From: Halichondria panicea
Taxonomy: Eukaryota; Porifera; Demospongiae; Suberitida; Halichondriidae
Direction: 5' to 3'
DNA: 64,000 nt
Assembly (NCBI RefSeq): GCF_963675165.1
Contig: NC_087378.1
Location: 1,299,001-1,363,000 of the forward strand
Numbering within the stretch: position 1 is the first letter of the stretch; each line of letters starts with the position of its first letter. Under the pieces are notes generated by a model. That model was not told the DNA's origin. It searched no databases and saw nothing but the letters and a program-made list of their open reading frames with translations. This document shows, piece by piece, positions 32,646-44,007 of the stretch. The position numbers and the translations under genes are program-made.

Positions 32646-32981
32646 TACTCTGGAAAATTGAATTGAAAGCTATTAATTTATGACAGCTTAATTAAAAAGA
32701 AGTCAAGCAGTCACTAGAATTAATACACTTGGACTTACCTACGGGTAGTATAATAGACAAATAGAATCCAACCTAGTATGACAGGGTCTTACTATATATA
32801 TAATATTATAGCTAGCTATGGACGTACGTGGACATGGGATCCGGGACGCGACGTACATGCACAGGGTATAGGTATCAATCGAAAGAGCTTTGTTTACAAA
32901 TGATCGTTACAGGAAAATGAGAAATGATATTAAATAATGGGCGTGGCAATAGGAGTGGCGTAGAACCATCATAGTATGCTG

Positions 32982-33675
32982 CAGAGGAGGGAGGACACGA
33001 TTAACCTTAGCTCTAATTAGCTAATTATCGCGACCTTTTAATTAATCACATTCTTTGAACGATTCATCTTTTCTTTCTTTATAACACAGAACATAGTCTG
33101 GCCACGCCCTGCCAAGAGGCTGGAAATCGAGACTACACAGAACAGTACTGTAGTATGAGTGACAGGCAATTCTTGTAGGCACAGAGCAAACCATACAAAT
33201 AAAGGGATGCTAGAAGCTGAGACTGTTAGTGTCATTGATGTTATTCATGTTGGAGACACTCTGAACTAAACAATTCCATGTTGCAGCTTTATCACAGAGA
33301 CAGGAGTGCCTGGGGTGCTTCTCACAGGGATCTTGGAGACAGGAGTGCCTGGGGTGCTCCTCATAGGGATCCTGTCTCCAGGATCAAGAGTGCTTCTCAC
33401 AGAGACAAGATCAGAGTGCCTGGGATGCTTCTCACAGAGATCTTAGAGATAGGAGTACCGGTACTTGAGGTGCTTCTTATAGGTCCTATTACCTTCAGGT
33501 CCTGACAACTTGGCAATAGGGGTTACCTCCAGTAGGAGAAAAGGCTCTAGCTAGCTCTTGTGTCCAATATGTAGAGGTTATAAAGAAAGAAAAGATGAAT
33601 CGTTCAAAGAATGTAATTAAAAGGTCGCGATAATTAGCTAATTAGAGCTAAGGTTAATCGTGTCCTCCCTCCTCT
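32982..33675. mobile_element. Large foldback element, CAGAGGAGG family, copy 3, with internal minisatellite
   Basis: 694-bp element with ~100-bp inverted ends. Left: CAGAGGAGGGAGGACACGAT then TAACCTTAGCTC, AATTATCGCGACC and TTCTTTCTTTATAA (to ~33084). Right: exact mirror from TTATAAAGAAAGAAAAGATG (~33578) to CCTCCCTCCTCTG. The middle (33290-33490) is a decayed ~38-bp tandem repeat built on GAGACAGGAGTGCCTGGGGT. No credible protein. It directly abuts a second inverted repeat. Confidence 0.85.
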
Positions 33676-33680
33676 GGCAA

Positions 33681-34680
33681 CAGCTATGGTGTGTAATCAG
33701 TGCCAAAATAGGAATGCAAAAATTAGAAGCAAAAGTTCACAAAATTGTGACCACAACCCACAGAACTGCAACCACAACTGACAAAACTGTAACCACAACT
33801 CAAAAATGGGTTCAACATCAATTGGATGCAAGGGCAGTGATAGCTGTGGACTTGAAATGAGAAAGGAAATGATGTAGTTACATGGAATAGAGACTTTGGG
33901 CACACGTCAGAGGATGTAGGACACACTTAACCTTTGGTGACCTTTTAATTAACATTACAGTTGTCAATTATACAGAGGCTATAAAAAAAGAGAAGATAAA
34001 CATTTTATCCATCAGGGGGAAAAGCTCTTGTTCACCTAGTGTACGTAACAGAGCCACTGTTCCCCCAGTTTGCTGCCCGCTTTCCGATGAACTATTCCAA
34101 CAGTTAGCTAATTCTGTTGACCCTCTAGATGGTACTGATTCTTGTCTAAAGGGTGTAGATCTTTATTGTAAGGCTTTAGAATTTTGTGTATCAATATGAT
34201 TGTGTAATGTTGATGCAGCCATACTTGAACTTTTGGCATAGATCGTTTTTAACAACAGTAATGGTCGATCATTACCCACTCTCTGAGTTTGCATGCTAAT
34301 GTGTGTATTATGTTATTAGCTTTGGCACCTCCACCGTGGCATCAGCACCCGTGAAACATCCATCTTCTCTTTTCTTTTTATAGCCTCCTTTTAAAAGGTC
34401 ACCAAAGGTTAAGTGTGTCTTACATCCTCTGATGTGCCCGAAGTCTCCATTCCATGTAACTGAATCAATTCCAATCATTTTTCCTATGTACTTTCCCATT
34501 TCAAGCCCACAGCTATCACTGCCCGTGCATCCAGTTTCATTGATGCACCCATTTTTTGAGTTGTGGTTACAGTTTTGTCAGTTGTGGTTACAGTTTTGTG
34601 GGTTGTGGTCATAATTTTGTGAACTTCTGCTTCTAATTTTTGCATTCCTATTTTGGCACTGATTACACACCATACACAGC
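33681..34680. repeat. ~1-kb inverted duplication with ~300-bp arms
   Basis: The left arm (~33690-33995) reads GTGTGTAATCAGTGCCAAAA through CCTTTGGTGACCTTTTAA; the right arm (~34370-34672) is its reverse complement with ~10% differences, spacer ~370 bp. Each arm contains tandem AACTGCAACCACAACTGAC-type repeats. In the right arm, read on the minus strand, an open stretch includes GCTGSDSCGLEMGKYIGK and GDFGHIRGCKTHLTFGDLL, which looks protein-like; the left arm has stops in that frame. I cannot identify the family. It could be an inverted copy of a gene fragment or a foldback transposon. Confidence 0.75.
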
Positions 34681-34889
34681 ACTGGGTGTGATAAAACAGG
34701 GAATGAGAAATGAGGAAATGAGAAATAAGAAATTCGGAAATTTAGAAATGAAGAAATAAGAAATAGGAAATGAAATAATTAATCATTACCATGGCATTAA
34801 TTTTCATACACAATAATTATGACATTGTCATAAATTATAGATGCACAAAAGTAATGACTGATATCAGCCAAGAAGCTAGTAGGTGACTA

Positions 34890-35505
34890 AGCATTTAGTA
34901 AATATATATAGTAGCACTGAGAAGGTTCATGTATATAGGCACCTCCACAGTACAGGTTGTCAGACACATTGTAAGAATTAAATTTTACCATTGCTGCAGA
35001 TGGCACGGTGAGCTTTCTTTCATTAAAGGTAGCATCAGCCTTCACTAAGCATTGCTTGTGAGAATGGTAATGGGAATTGCTTTCTTCACCCTGTAACGAG
35101 ATTGGATATGATACCAGTACAGTGTACTAATGTCATTACTTCCTGCAGCTTTACGACAGGACTGGCAGATTAGAAATTGCTTGAACAGTTTTGGAAGTTT
35201 CTTTGCTGTCGTACATGTAGATGTTGACATTGAGTCCAGTCCATTGACTATCACTTGCCCACCGGATTGTGAAATCGGTGAATATACTGCCAGTATATAG
35301 GTAAATTAATTGGGACTGTGGGACTCGGTGTAGGACAGTACATGTAAGTACCGTTACGTAGGTAGATCTGATGTCTAAACCATGCCAGTTCATGTTGTAC
35401 ATGGCACACAAGTAGGTAGAGGTAGAGAGTGTCACACCGTGTACCAGCTGACAGAGGAATAAGACAGTATGCCTGTATGGTGGCAGAGCACCAGGAGGTA
35501 CCTGT
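34890..35505 (-). CDS. Candidate exon series of a small secreted or membrane-anchored protein (uncertain)
   Basis: On the minus strand three blocks look coding and have plausible splice sites. About 35345-35500 reads PPGALPPYRHTVLFLCQLVH and YLCAMYNMNWHGLDIRS; about 35180-35288 reads IFTDFTIRWASDSQWTG and NVNIYMYDSKETSK after a TGGCAG acceptor; about 34900-35090 reads CLVKADATFNERKLTVPS and YNVSDNLYCGGAYIHEP after a TTACAG acceptor. Amino-acid make-up (Cys, Asn-x-Ser, aromatic residues) suits an extracellular beta-rich domain. I recognise no family, find no sure start or stop, and the area is full of repeats. It may be a gene fragment carried by mobile DNA. Confidence 0.35.
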
Positions 35506-35619
35506 AGCTCAGTAGATCATGCGCAGCTTCGTCTTCAGACTTGCTCTGCCTAAACAGCTTGTTCTCATTTCTTCATTTCCTCATTTCCTATTTCTTATTT
35601 CCTCATTTCAGTTCTTTCA

Positions 35620-37480
35620 CCGCCCCACAGCACTGCAGTGTGACAGTGCTTTGTATATGCAAGTAAACCAACCTGCTGCTACTGGTATTACATCAAGTGT
35701 CTAGACATGGATGACAAAGAATATGACAGTCTTCAAAGTCTGACCGAGCCTGCATGGTGCTGTAATCAATGCTACTCGGATGCACTACCTTTACATGGGG
35801 ACACCACCATCACATTATCTCCGAGCCCATCAATAGATGCAACATCACCTATACCTACCATCTCTCCACAACTCTCAACTCCTCCAGTTTGATACTAAGC
35901 ATGACAAGGAGTCGACCTAGTGTTCAATTGGAGACGGATCGGCCTGGGAACGAGGCTATCTGTAGGTACACTGAAGTGAAGTGTTATGTTATGGACCCGC
36001 CAGCAAATTGGACCCCGCTAGGCCATGCCCATTATTTAATTTCACTTCCGGTATTTTTCTTTTAGTGGCCTAACAGACACAAAACAAAACCGAATTTCCT
36101 TTTATGATGATGGAAGCGACTAGCAAACCGCAGACCTTAATTATATATGGGCTCCTGATATTCTTATTTTTGCTTAATTTTGTTTAATTATAAATCGAGT
36201 CTACATGTACAACTGATCTGTATGATAGCCTCGTGGAAGTACTCTGACTAGACTAGCGGGCCACTCTACGTTCTATTTGTGCGAAAATCATGTTGTATTA
36301 TAATTATGTGGAACCAGGAGTGCATGAATATGAATCCTGGTAGAACTGGATATTCGGTTAATATTATTTTTATCAATGACCTACCGGAGTGCATCTCATC
36401 TGCCAATCCATTTCTATTTGCGGACGACACAAAGCTAGTAAAGTGCATCACTTCTACGGAAGACCAATTGGAATTACAAACAGACATCAACCAGTTGTCA
36501 TCCTGGTGCACTACTTGGAACATGCAACTCAATGAAGGAAAATATAATGTGCTGCGCATAACTCATCCTAGCTGGCACGAAGACAACCCTAATACACTCT
36601 ACTCAATCCACAATTCTCACCTTAACTTTGCTACAAAAGAAAAAGACCTAGGCTTGTGCATAGCCAACAACCTCTCCTGGTCACTGCATTATAACCTCAT
36701 ATCGTCTAAGGCCTACCGAGCTCTTAACCTCATCCGACGGACGATTTCAATGAAATCAGAAACCAGCACAAAAAAATCGTTATATATAACCCTAGTTAGA
36801 TCCCAGGTCACCTACTGCTCCCAAGTCTGGAGACCAAATTTGATCAAGGACATTCAAAAACTAGAAAGAATCCAGAGGAGAGCCACCAAATTCATACTCA
36901 ATGATTACTCAAGCTCATACAGATCAAGGCTGTCCGATTTGAAGCTACTACCTCTAATGTACTGGTTTGAAATACAGGACATAATGTTTCTAGTAAAGTC
37001 ACTAAAGGAACCCTCGGACAACTTCAACATAAGAGATCACATCAAATTCGTTACTGGTCGCACCCGCTTCAGTTGCAACAACAAACTCACTGTACAAGCC
37101 AATCACTACAGCGCAAGCAGACACTTCTACCTCAATCGTATCACAAGGTTATGGAACTTGATGCCCACTATGCTGATGGATATCAGCGCACCACTAACTT
37201 CAACAAAGAATACACTCCACCATTACTTCTGGGAGCACTTCAAACAAAACTTTGTCTCTGACATCCCATGTACCTACCACTTAATGTGCCCATGCAACAG
37301 ATGCTACACACGTAATTATAGCTAGCTTCACATGTAATCATTAAATTATCCAGCTGTGTCGCTCAATGCGGCACAGTCTGTCAGCTATAGTCTTTGCTAC
37401 AACAATCACTTGTTTTTATATCATTCACGTTACAGGCTGTAAAGTCTTAATAATAATAAAATAAAAAATAATAATAATAT
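35620..37480 (+). mobile_element. Truncated non-LTR retrotransposon (CR1/Jockey-type reverse transcriptase)
   Basis: 35640-35770 reads YYIKCLDMDDKEYDSLQSL then AWCCNQCYSDALP, the second half of a PHD-like zinc finger found before the endonuclease in some LINE proteins. After a gap, 36340-37325 has one open frame starting at IFINDLPECISSANPFLFAD, with the FADD catalytic box of reverse transcriptase (YADD in most), and continuing through WNMQLNEGKYNVL, KDLGLCIANNLSW, LVRSQVTYCSQVW, LERIQRRATKFILNDYSS to the C-terminal HLMCPCNRCYTRNYS and a stop. The fingers/palm start and the endonuclease are missing, so it cannot move itself. It ends in an AAT/AAAT-rich tail (37440-37480), typical of LINE 3' ends. 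Confidence 0.85.
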
Positions 37481-37496
37481 ACATGCATACATGCAG

Positions 37497-38588
37497 TCAT
37501 GTAGATTTATTCTGGTATTGTAATTCCCTATTGTTAATAGAGAGTTCCTTTTCCATGAATTGGATCCAAATATCCAAATAAGCTTGAAGTCCAAGCTTGA
37601 CAGGATGCACAAAGTGTGCAGTAGTTGCCCTTTGCTTAATGGCTGCCATACTTTTATCGCCCCACAGATAACCATTCACCAATGTGGTTCTATTACGAGC
37701 CACAATATTCACGGCTAAAATAGTTGCAATTTCGCAAAATAGTTTGGCTGTGTTTATAATGTGGTCAAGTACGTGTGTCATGTCCGTAACAAGTGCTTGA
37801 GGGATGTAAATAATGTCAGAAGTACAGTAACTTTTGAAATGGTCCGGAAAACCAGCTGTCTTCACCAGTTGCTCCTTCCATTTGGCTGGTAAACTTTTGA
37901 TTACAATATCCAGGTTCTTTGCTCCGTTGGTCGGAGGACCCCACCATGGCCATTCGCAACCTGGATGGCCTAGATTCAATATCTTTGAGTAGCTGCATAC
38001 TTCACTGTCAACCATCCACAGCTTTGTAGTTGGTAGCTCGGCCATTTTTGTTAGGTTAATAAACATGTCGTCAGCAATGTACAGGAAACCTTTAGTCTCT
38101 TCAGAGCCACGTTGAATGCACGTTCGTATGCACTTGTGCTGATACCAACCAATATGAGAGTCACAACTGATGAAGTCCACTAACTCAGGCACATAGTCAG
38201 GCCTTGACCAGTATCCATCAAATATAAGGGTGATTTTTTTGAAGAATGGAAGATAGTAAGACATTAGAGTTTCAGTGACCTGTTTGTTTGGTTTTATTCC
38301 GTTTAGGTTGAAATTGATACACAGGTGGATCTTGTCTGTCCAGAGAGCTGATTTGGGGGGTAGATCAGACAGTGAGTAATTATTCTCTTGGAGACTTTGT
38401 TCCACAGGAGAGGAGTTGTTGTCTTCGAGACTTTGTTCCACAAGAGAGGAATCTAAACTTTTATTTGTTGCCATATGAAATGAATGTTGTGGTTGTGTCT
38501 GTCGTAGATCTAGTAGCTTGAATACAAATAGATCTAGCAGAGATATAAGAAAAACTAGCAAAATTACATGTAGGCATTTCAGCTTCAT
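37497..38588 (-). CDS. Intronless type II membrane protein, glycosyltransferase-like, with IADD motif
   Basis: Single uninterrupted frame of 363 codons in a region where almost every other gene is split. N-terminus MKLKCLHVILLVFLISLLDL is a short cytosolic start and membrane anchor, followed by a Ser/Asn/Gln-rich stem with two imperfect repeats (SLVEQSLEDNNSS / PVEQSLQENNYS) and then a ~270-residue domain. That domain has YYLPFFKKITLIFDGYW, GWYQHKCIRTCIQ, and KGFLYIADDMFINL, resembling the DxD metal/nucleotide-sugar motif of Golgi glycosyltransferases, plus several Cys and CEWPWWGPP. I cannot name the family; a Golgi sugar transferase is inferred from topology and the DD motif. It lies just beyond the LINE tail, so a retrocopy origin is possible, but there is no clear poly-A or frame damage. 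Confidence 0.65.
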   Translation of the reverse strand: MKLKCLHVILLVFLISLLDLFVFKLLDLRQTQPQHSFHMATNKSLDSSLVEQSLEDNNSSPVEQSLQENNYSLSDLPPKSALWTDKIHLCINFNLNGIKPNKQVTETLMSYYLPFFKKITLIFDGYWSRPDYVPELVDFISCDSHIGWYQHKCIRTCIQRGSEETKGFLYIADDMFINLTKMAELPTTKLWMVDSEVCSYSKILNLGHPGCEWPWWGPPTNGAKNLDIVIKSLPAKWKEQLVKTAGFPDHFKSYCTSDIIYIPQALVTDMTHVLDHIINTAKLFCEIATILAVNIVARNRTTLVNGYLWGDKSMAAIKQRATTAHFVHPVKLGLQAYLDIWIQFMEKELSINNRELQYQNKST

Positions 38589-38621
38589 CCTGATATATAT
38601 GGGGCTAGGCTAGCCTCAGAC

Positions 38622-38850
38622 TGGTCAAACTCGACTCCGTGTTGAGACTTGTGTTGCACATATGCACAGTCAGCATATCAGAAAATTCGCCTAACCGTTA
38701 TAAAAGCGAAAACTCGGCCTGGGACCGAGGCTAGAGTTTTCTAGTGAAACGTCACTATTGATCTGATCTTGTGGTAACCGCATGCGGTTAGTTGCCACCA
38801 ATATTGTGGCAAACCTTACACAAGTCTCAACACGGAGTTTGACCAATCCT
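38622..38850. mobile_element. MITE with inverted ends upstream of the glycosyltransferase-like gene
   Basis: GGTCAAACTCGACTCCGTGT then TGAGACTTGTG at about 38624-38655 is mirrored by CACAAGTCTCAACACGGAGT then TTGACC at about 38818-38844. Inside are GGCCTGGGACCGAGGCT, a string also seen in variants at about 35940 and 39157, suggesting a repeated family. Non-coding. Confidence 0.7.
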
Positions 38851-39664
38851 GTCCCTGCAACCCACACTTACGTCACCACAAATTGATCTCATTGGTCAAC
38901 AGCTGTAGGATATATATAGAATATTAGCATACAGCCCCAGGCATGCACAGTTTTTCAAGTTGTTTTTTAGTTTTTCATTTGTTCAAGAAAGTAAGCAAAG
39001 AGAAAAGAGCCATGCTTGACGGTACTAAGACTCAAAGCGATGGCAGAAACACGGAAGGTGCTCTCCAACAAGATGGCTAAGCTTCCTGCAACTCCAGTAA
39101 GGGACGTCGAATGGTCAACGCTTGGACCAAGGAAACTCTTGATTAAAAAAAATCGGCCTGGAGCCGAGGCTATAATGTTAGGTTAGCTATACTAGAGCAG
39201 GAAGATGTATAGATCTATCCTCAATACTTTAATTCGGTTCAACTGAACTCGAGAAAGTTGTGTTATTTGTTAACGGCTGGTCTCGAGGCTAGAAGACAGC
39301 CTCGAGTAAAGCACAGGCTGGGAATGGTTGAGGAGACAACTGATTGTCTTACTGTCAGTATAACAATCCTGCTGCTGATTTTAGACTTCATTTCCATGCT
39401 TGAGGCTATATGTGATCCAGGACACTACTTAGTTAGCTATAATTATTATAGGTGCATTGTCATATGACATCATCATTCCAAAATAGCTGCTAGAATATGT
39501 CTTACATTGGAAAATATGTTATAATTATAATTATGCATGGAACTATCTTATAATAATATTATGTTTCAGTTAAGATCTGAAATTTGTTGTGCAAGTACTT
39601 CATTACCTTGTGCAACTTTTGAGCTCCAGCGAAAGTGCAGGCTGTTAGTAGGTTCTGAGATACA

Positions 39665-40590
39665 CAGAATCAATCAATCAATCAATATGATTTTACAGCA
39701 ATAAACATTCACATGTACAGTGATAGATTTTGATATGATTACAGGGCAATCCTGATTGAACAGGTTACCAAAACTATTATATTTACTAGCTAACGCTTAA
39801 GAATGCATTTGCAACAAGGACATTTCAAATGATATGAACAAGGGTTTTCCGAGTCAAAGTTTGATATAAAGTGAGACCAGAAGAATTGTTTCAGATTGTG
39901 CTTAATTGTTGAGGTTGAAAGTGTTAAATCTGTGGAAGGTAAATTGTTCCATAATCTGGATATCCTGTTAAAATAGAAGTGATGGTGTTTACTCGAACTG
40001 GCAAACTTATGTTTGATGGTGGTTTTGTCAGAGCTCCTGTATAGAGATAGAGACATACTTACTGATGTCAAAACGATTTGATAGGTTTTTAAAAGATGTC
40101 ACAAAAAATACAACATCCAATAGCTCCAAATGATACATCAGTGGAAGTAGGTTCAATTGAATGAGCCTCTCTTTATATGACAGGTTAGAGTTGTATCCTA
40201 CTATGAATTTAGTTGCCCTGCGTTGAATCTTTTCAAGTGAAACAATATGCTTAATGAGCATTGGGAGCCATAATTGGAAGCCATAGGAGAGCTGGGACCT
40301 TACTAGAGAGAGGTACAGTTGTTTTTTAGTTGAGATGGAGTTTGAAGTAGAAAATGTTCTCTTAATTAAACCAAGTTTCTGGTAAGCCTTCGCTGATATT
40401 GAGTCGTAGTGATGATCCCATTTCAAGTTCTCTTGCAATATAATTCCTAGATCTCTATGGAAGTTTAGTTGTTTAACACTATTACCAGCGATGCATGTGG
40501 TAGGAAGAGTTGATGGATGGTTGAGAAGAGGAAAAATACATGCTAATACACTTTGAATCGTTGAAGAAGAGAGACCATTTCATAATTTTC
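39665..40590 (-). mobile_element. 5'-truncated, frameshifted non-LTR retrotransposon
   Basis: Minus-strand frames 40028-40438 and 39790-40071 overlap and together match the C-terminal part of the LINE at 36.3-37.3 kb: WDHHYDSISAKAYQKLGLIK, LVRSQLSYGFQLW, LEKIQRRATKFIVGYNS, FYFNRISRLWNNLP and ending HLKCPCCKCILKR. A frameshift near 40050 breaks it; the same reading goes on upstream to about 40590. The 3' end is followed by an ATTG repeat (39670-39690 on the plus strand as AATC units), as in CR1-like elements. Dead copy from a different subfamily than the first. Confidence 0.85.
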
Positions 40591-41295
40591 TAAATTTTTA
40601 GTAGGAAATGTATAGGCATTGATTTTTTGAGTTTATGCTAGTCTGATTTTTGAGGACCATGCATGTACTACAATAGTATACTTTTCATTTGTGCTAACTT
40701 ACAGGAGCTAGACCAGTCTCTTCTTTGCTAGAGCGGCCCTTCTTGTCAAAAATGGTGATAATTATTATAATTATACATGTACCAGTACAATTATAAATTA
40801 AGCTATCACACAAAATGCCATGCAACAAAATTATACATTAACCCTTTCATTAAAACAACAAAATTCATATATGTATATATTATGATCTAATGCATGATTT
40901 GAGAGCACATGAATTGTGTGTGTTCAGCGGTAAGGGATGACGTAAGTAAAATAACTCATACCACCCTGGGCCGGGCCATGCCTTGCCTCGAGACCAGGCC
41001 TGTTGACTTTACGTACCTCTCAGCTTTTGGAGTGATAGTTATTGCGCGTGTACAGTGTAACCTCGCGGACCCATGGAGACCCTGGCCTCTGGCTTGCGAG
41101 ACTATGTACAGTGTATGTTATAATTTTGGTGGGTAATTATTTTTCAAGGGTAGACTCTATAATGCATGAACAGGCAATTTTTGCGGTTGATATTTTCGCG
41201 GGTTGGTGCAATTTGTGAATTGCACATTGACAAAACATAATTATTAGCACTCAAAGATTATGCCCACCATAATTATACATGTACCATATAGGTAG

Positions 41296-41930
41296 ATATG
41301 CATGTGTGTGTGTGTGTGTGTGTGTGTCCACAAAGCTCCTTACATCAAGATAAATTCCTTACAAATGGCAGACTGTGAGTTGAGTGTGCATTGTTTGCAT
41401 GCGGTTATATGGGTTGCATGGTATATGTGCATGCGCCCTTTACGTAGAGATAAATTCATTACACATGCAGCGTCTGTTGTGTATACATGCATGTATATAC
41501 ATGTCCTTAAAGTTCCTTACATGAGTATAAATCCCTTACAAATATGTGTGCCGATCACACATACATGCATGCATGCATGTGTGTGTGCATGTGCATGTAC
41601 ATAATTATATATATATATGTCCCTGACAGTTCCTTACATAAGGAGAAATTGCTTACAAATATAATTATAGTTGCAATTTCGTTGTATATGCATGCATGCA
41701 TGCATGTGTATGTCCTGAAAGTTCCTTACAATAAGGAGAAATTCCTTACAAGTATTGTGTATCACACGTGTGCATCACATGTGTATATGCCTGAAAGTTC
41801 CTTACATAAGGAGAAATTCCTTACAAATAAATGATGGTGTCCAATTTATTGTATATCACATGTGGGTGCATGTGCATCACATGTGTGTATGCCTGAAAGT
41901 TCCTTACATAAGGAGAAATACTTTGTCAGG
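41296..41930. repeat. Degenerate tandem repeat built on TTCCTTACATAAGGAGAAAT
   Basis: Seven copies of a ~38-bp core (GAAAGTTCCTTACATAAGG then AGAAATTCCTTACAAAT) at about 41335, 41435, 41510, 41628, 41718, 41794 and 41894, separated by CATGTGTGTATG-rich linkers. The core has partial dyad symmetry (TTCCTTACATAAGG...). Later copies are more alike. A GT microsatellite sits at 41302-41327. Short ORFs here are repeat artefacts. Confidence 0.85.
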
Positions 41931-42469
41931 ATATTTTCGTGATAAATTCAGTATTATAGGACTTTCTACGGGAACAAATATATCCAATAATGTTGCGCAT
42001 GCGCAGCAGTCAGTAGCAGGCCTACTCTTCAGGGGACTGAGGGGAGGCTAGTGAACTCTTCAGAGGAGGCTATAGTGAAGGAGGCTATACATTTACATGC
42101 ATGTGAACGTTTTTAAAATATCATAACACACTCATACAACAGATGCTTCCTGCAGATATATAACAGTTTAAACGTAGGAAAAAATACGTGAAAAGTGCTA
42201 AAATGCTACAAGAATAGTGTCAATCGGGGCCAGTTAAGAGTTAGTGTGCATGCGCATCATCATCTAAACCTTTGGCCTTCAATCTTTGCATCCTAGGAGA
42301 TACTATAACCCAGCAATTAGTTAAAATGGCCGATCAAATAGACTAATTGCTCGGAAATTGACTGGTGACCGATTGTTATTTATATCTCTGCAACTGAAAA
42401 AATATAGTAGGATACATAACAGTATGCTTGTGTATGTAGAGCTCTATTAATATACTGTATGGCTACTTT

Positions 42470-43260
42470 TTACCTCCTATTTTGAAGAGTTGCACATCAG
42501 AGAAGGATCGAGACCTCATGCAAAGGAATGGGAATAATCTGTGAGACTTCTTGCTATAAAAGTATACTCTCTCATAGCTTGGTGTCGAGACATCTTTATA
42601 AACTCTCGGCTTCGTACCACCACCTGCATGTATAATATATACACGTGTTGTAAAATATACATACAGTGGCTCACATCAGCTGGCAGTGCACAGCCAATAG
42701 TATAGTGAGCACAGTGAACACATGCACGCAGCAGTATACCAGGAGATCACTTACTCTGCCCGATTTTGGAAGAGAGACAATTATGCATGTGTGCATGTTG
42801 ATGAGGGCAGCTCTATTTGTAGGTCATTGTACAGTCTCTCGTGATCCATAACCAGCACCACATCAACTATGCACAGAATGAGTGGGACATTGACATGCAA
42901 CCCCATTCAAACACTACTAGATCCACATGGTATATACATGCATGAAGATGCTAAAGCGTGCTGGTTCATGCATGCATGCACTATATAGAATGCTCACATG
43001 TAGCAACATGAATGAATGTGCATGCAGTACAGTATACAAAACAGATTGACAAATCATGGTGATTCAAGCTGAGTTGGAGTTTATGGAACACAAAGGGGGG
43101 GGGGGGGGGGTCTATAGCCTCGTCTCTATGCCACTGCAATCCAACCTCTTTTCTTAACGGAAGGTCAGGCCACGCTCAACTAACTGTTGCCCACGTCACG
43201 TCAGTACGACCCACCATGCACAAAACCTGGGACAAATCAACACTGTATCTATTAATTTCA
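42470..43260 (-). pseudogene. Partial, broken duplicate of CLP1
   Basis: 42470-42910 is ~90% identical to 46330-46740 of CLP1 (both exons and the intron between), and ~43185-43245 matches the start of the P-loop exon near 47795-47840. The copy of exon 46334-46475 has a 2-bp insertion (in the Tyr-Phe-Tyr codons) and other indels that shift the frame. Exons in between (47343-47549, 46856-46952) are absent. A run of 17 G (43094-43110) sits inside. Same orientation as CLP1 and downstream of it, so a tandem duplication that then decayed. Confidence 0.85.
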
Positions 43261-44007
43261 GGAGACCAAGCTCATTTACATGCGCATATAATTATAATTA
43301 TGCATGCAGTACCATGGATATAGTACATGTATGTTATATACGTACATGCAGTACAGGGTTCTGTCATAGAAAATTGTTGGTCTATTTATGCTAGATTCAA
43401 TTTGAGCAATTCAAGAGAGAAATTTTACCAGAAATACATTGACAAAAACATGCAAGTAGACTATAATTATCTAATACATTGAATCAATGATAATTATATA
43501 CATGCTGCACTTGCTGGCTCAACTGCATCATCTGACACTGGAATCACTTTCTAGTTCTTGGCATATCCTCTTCAGGCTCTTGCAACTAGGACCACTCTCT
43601 AGCTCTAAGTCTTTGGGACTAGATCTAGCATTAAAATAGTTGTCAGTGTACTGTACAGCTGAGCTTGAGACTCTGCTGTGGAATAGCCACGAATCCCAGC
43701 CGCCCTCGAAAATGAGACTATGCTGTATAGAGGAAATGCATGTTTTGTACTCAGTAGGGTGGCTGTAAGTCGTATGGGATCAGGGGACAACTGCCCTCCA
43801 GCCCCCCTGATTCTTACGGCCCTGAATATTATATACTACGATCATTCCTATGTAAACTGCACATTCTATTTGCAGGTGTGCTCTGGCTCAAAACATGATA
43901 ATTATTAGAACTACACCCATTGCAGTGGTAGTGTACAACTTGGCTACTCCTTTACCTCACTTCACAGAAATTTCACTTTGCATTTTGAAACGAACAACTA
44001 TAAGTGT

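Noticed and set aside
33278-33505. 75-codon ORF with SAWGASHRD repeats
   Set aside because: Product of the minisatellite inside the foldback element; not a protein gene.
36266-36559. 97-codon minus-strand ORF
   Set aside because: Shadow of the reverse transcriptase frame on the other strand.
41296-41930. CRISPR-like array
   Set aside because: Repeats are degenerate, spacers are TG-rich and unequal, and the genome is animal.
42470-43260. A second functional CLP1 paralogue
   Set aside because: Frameshifts and missing exons make it a pseudogene.
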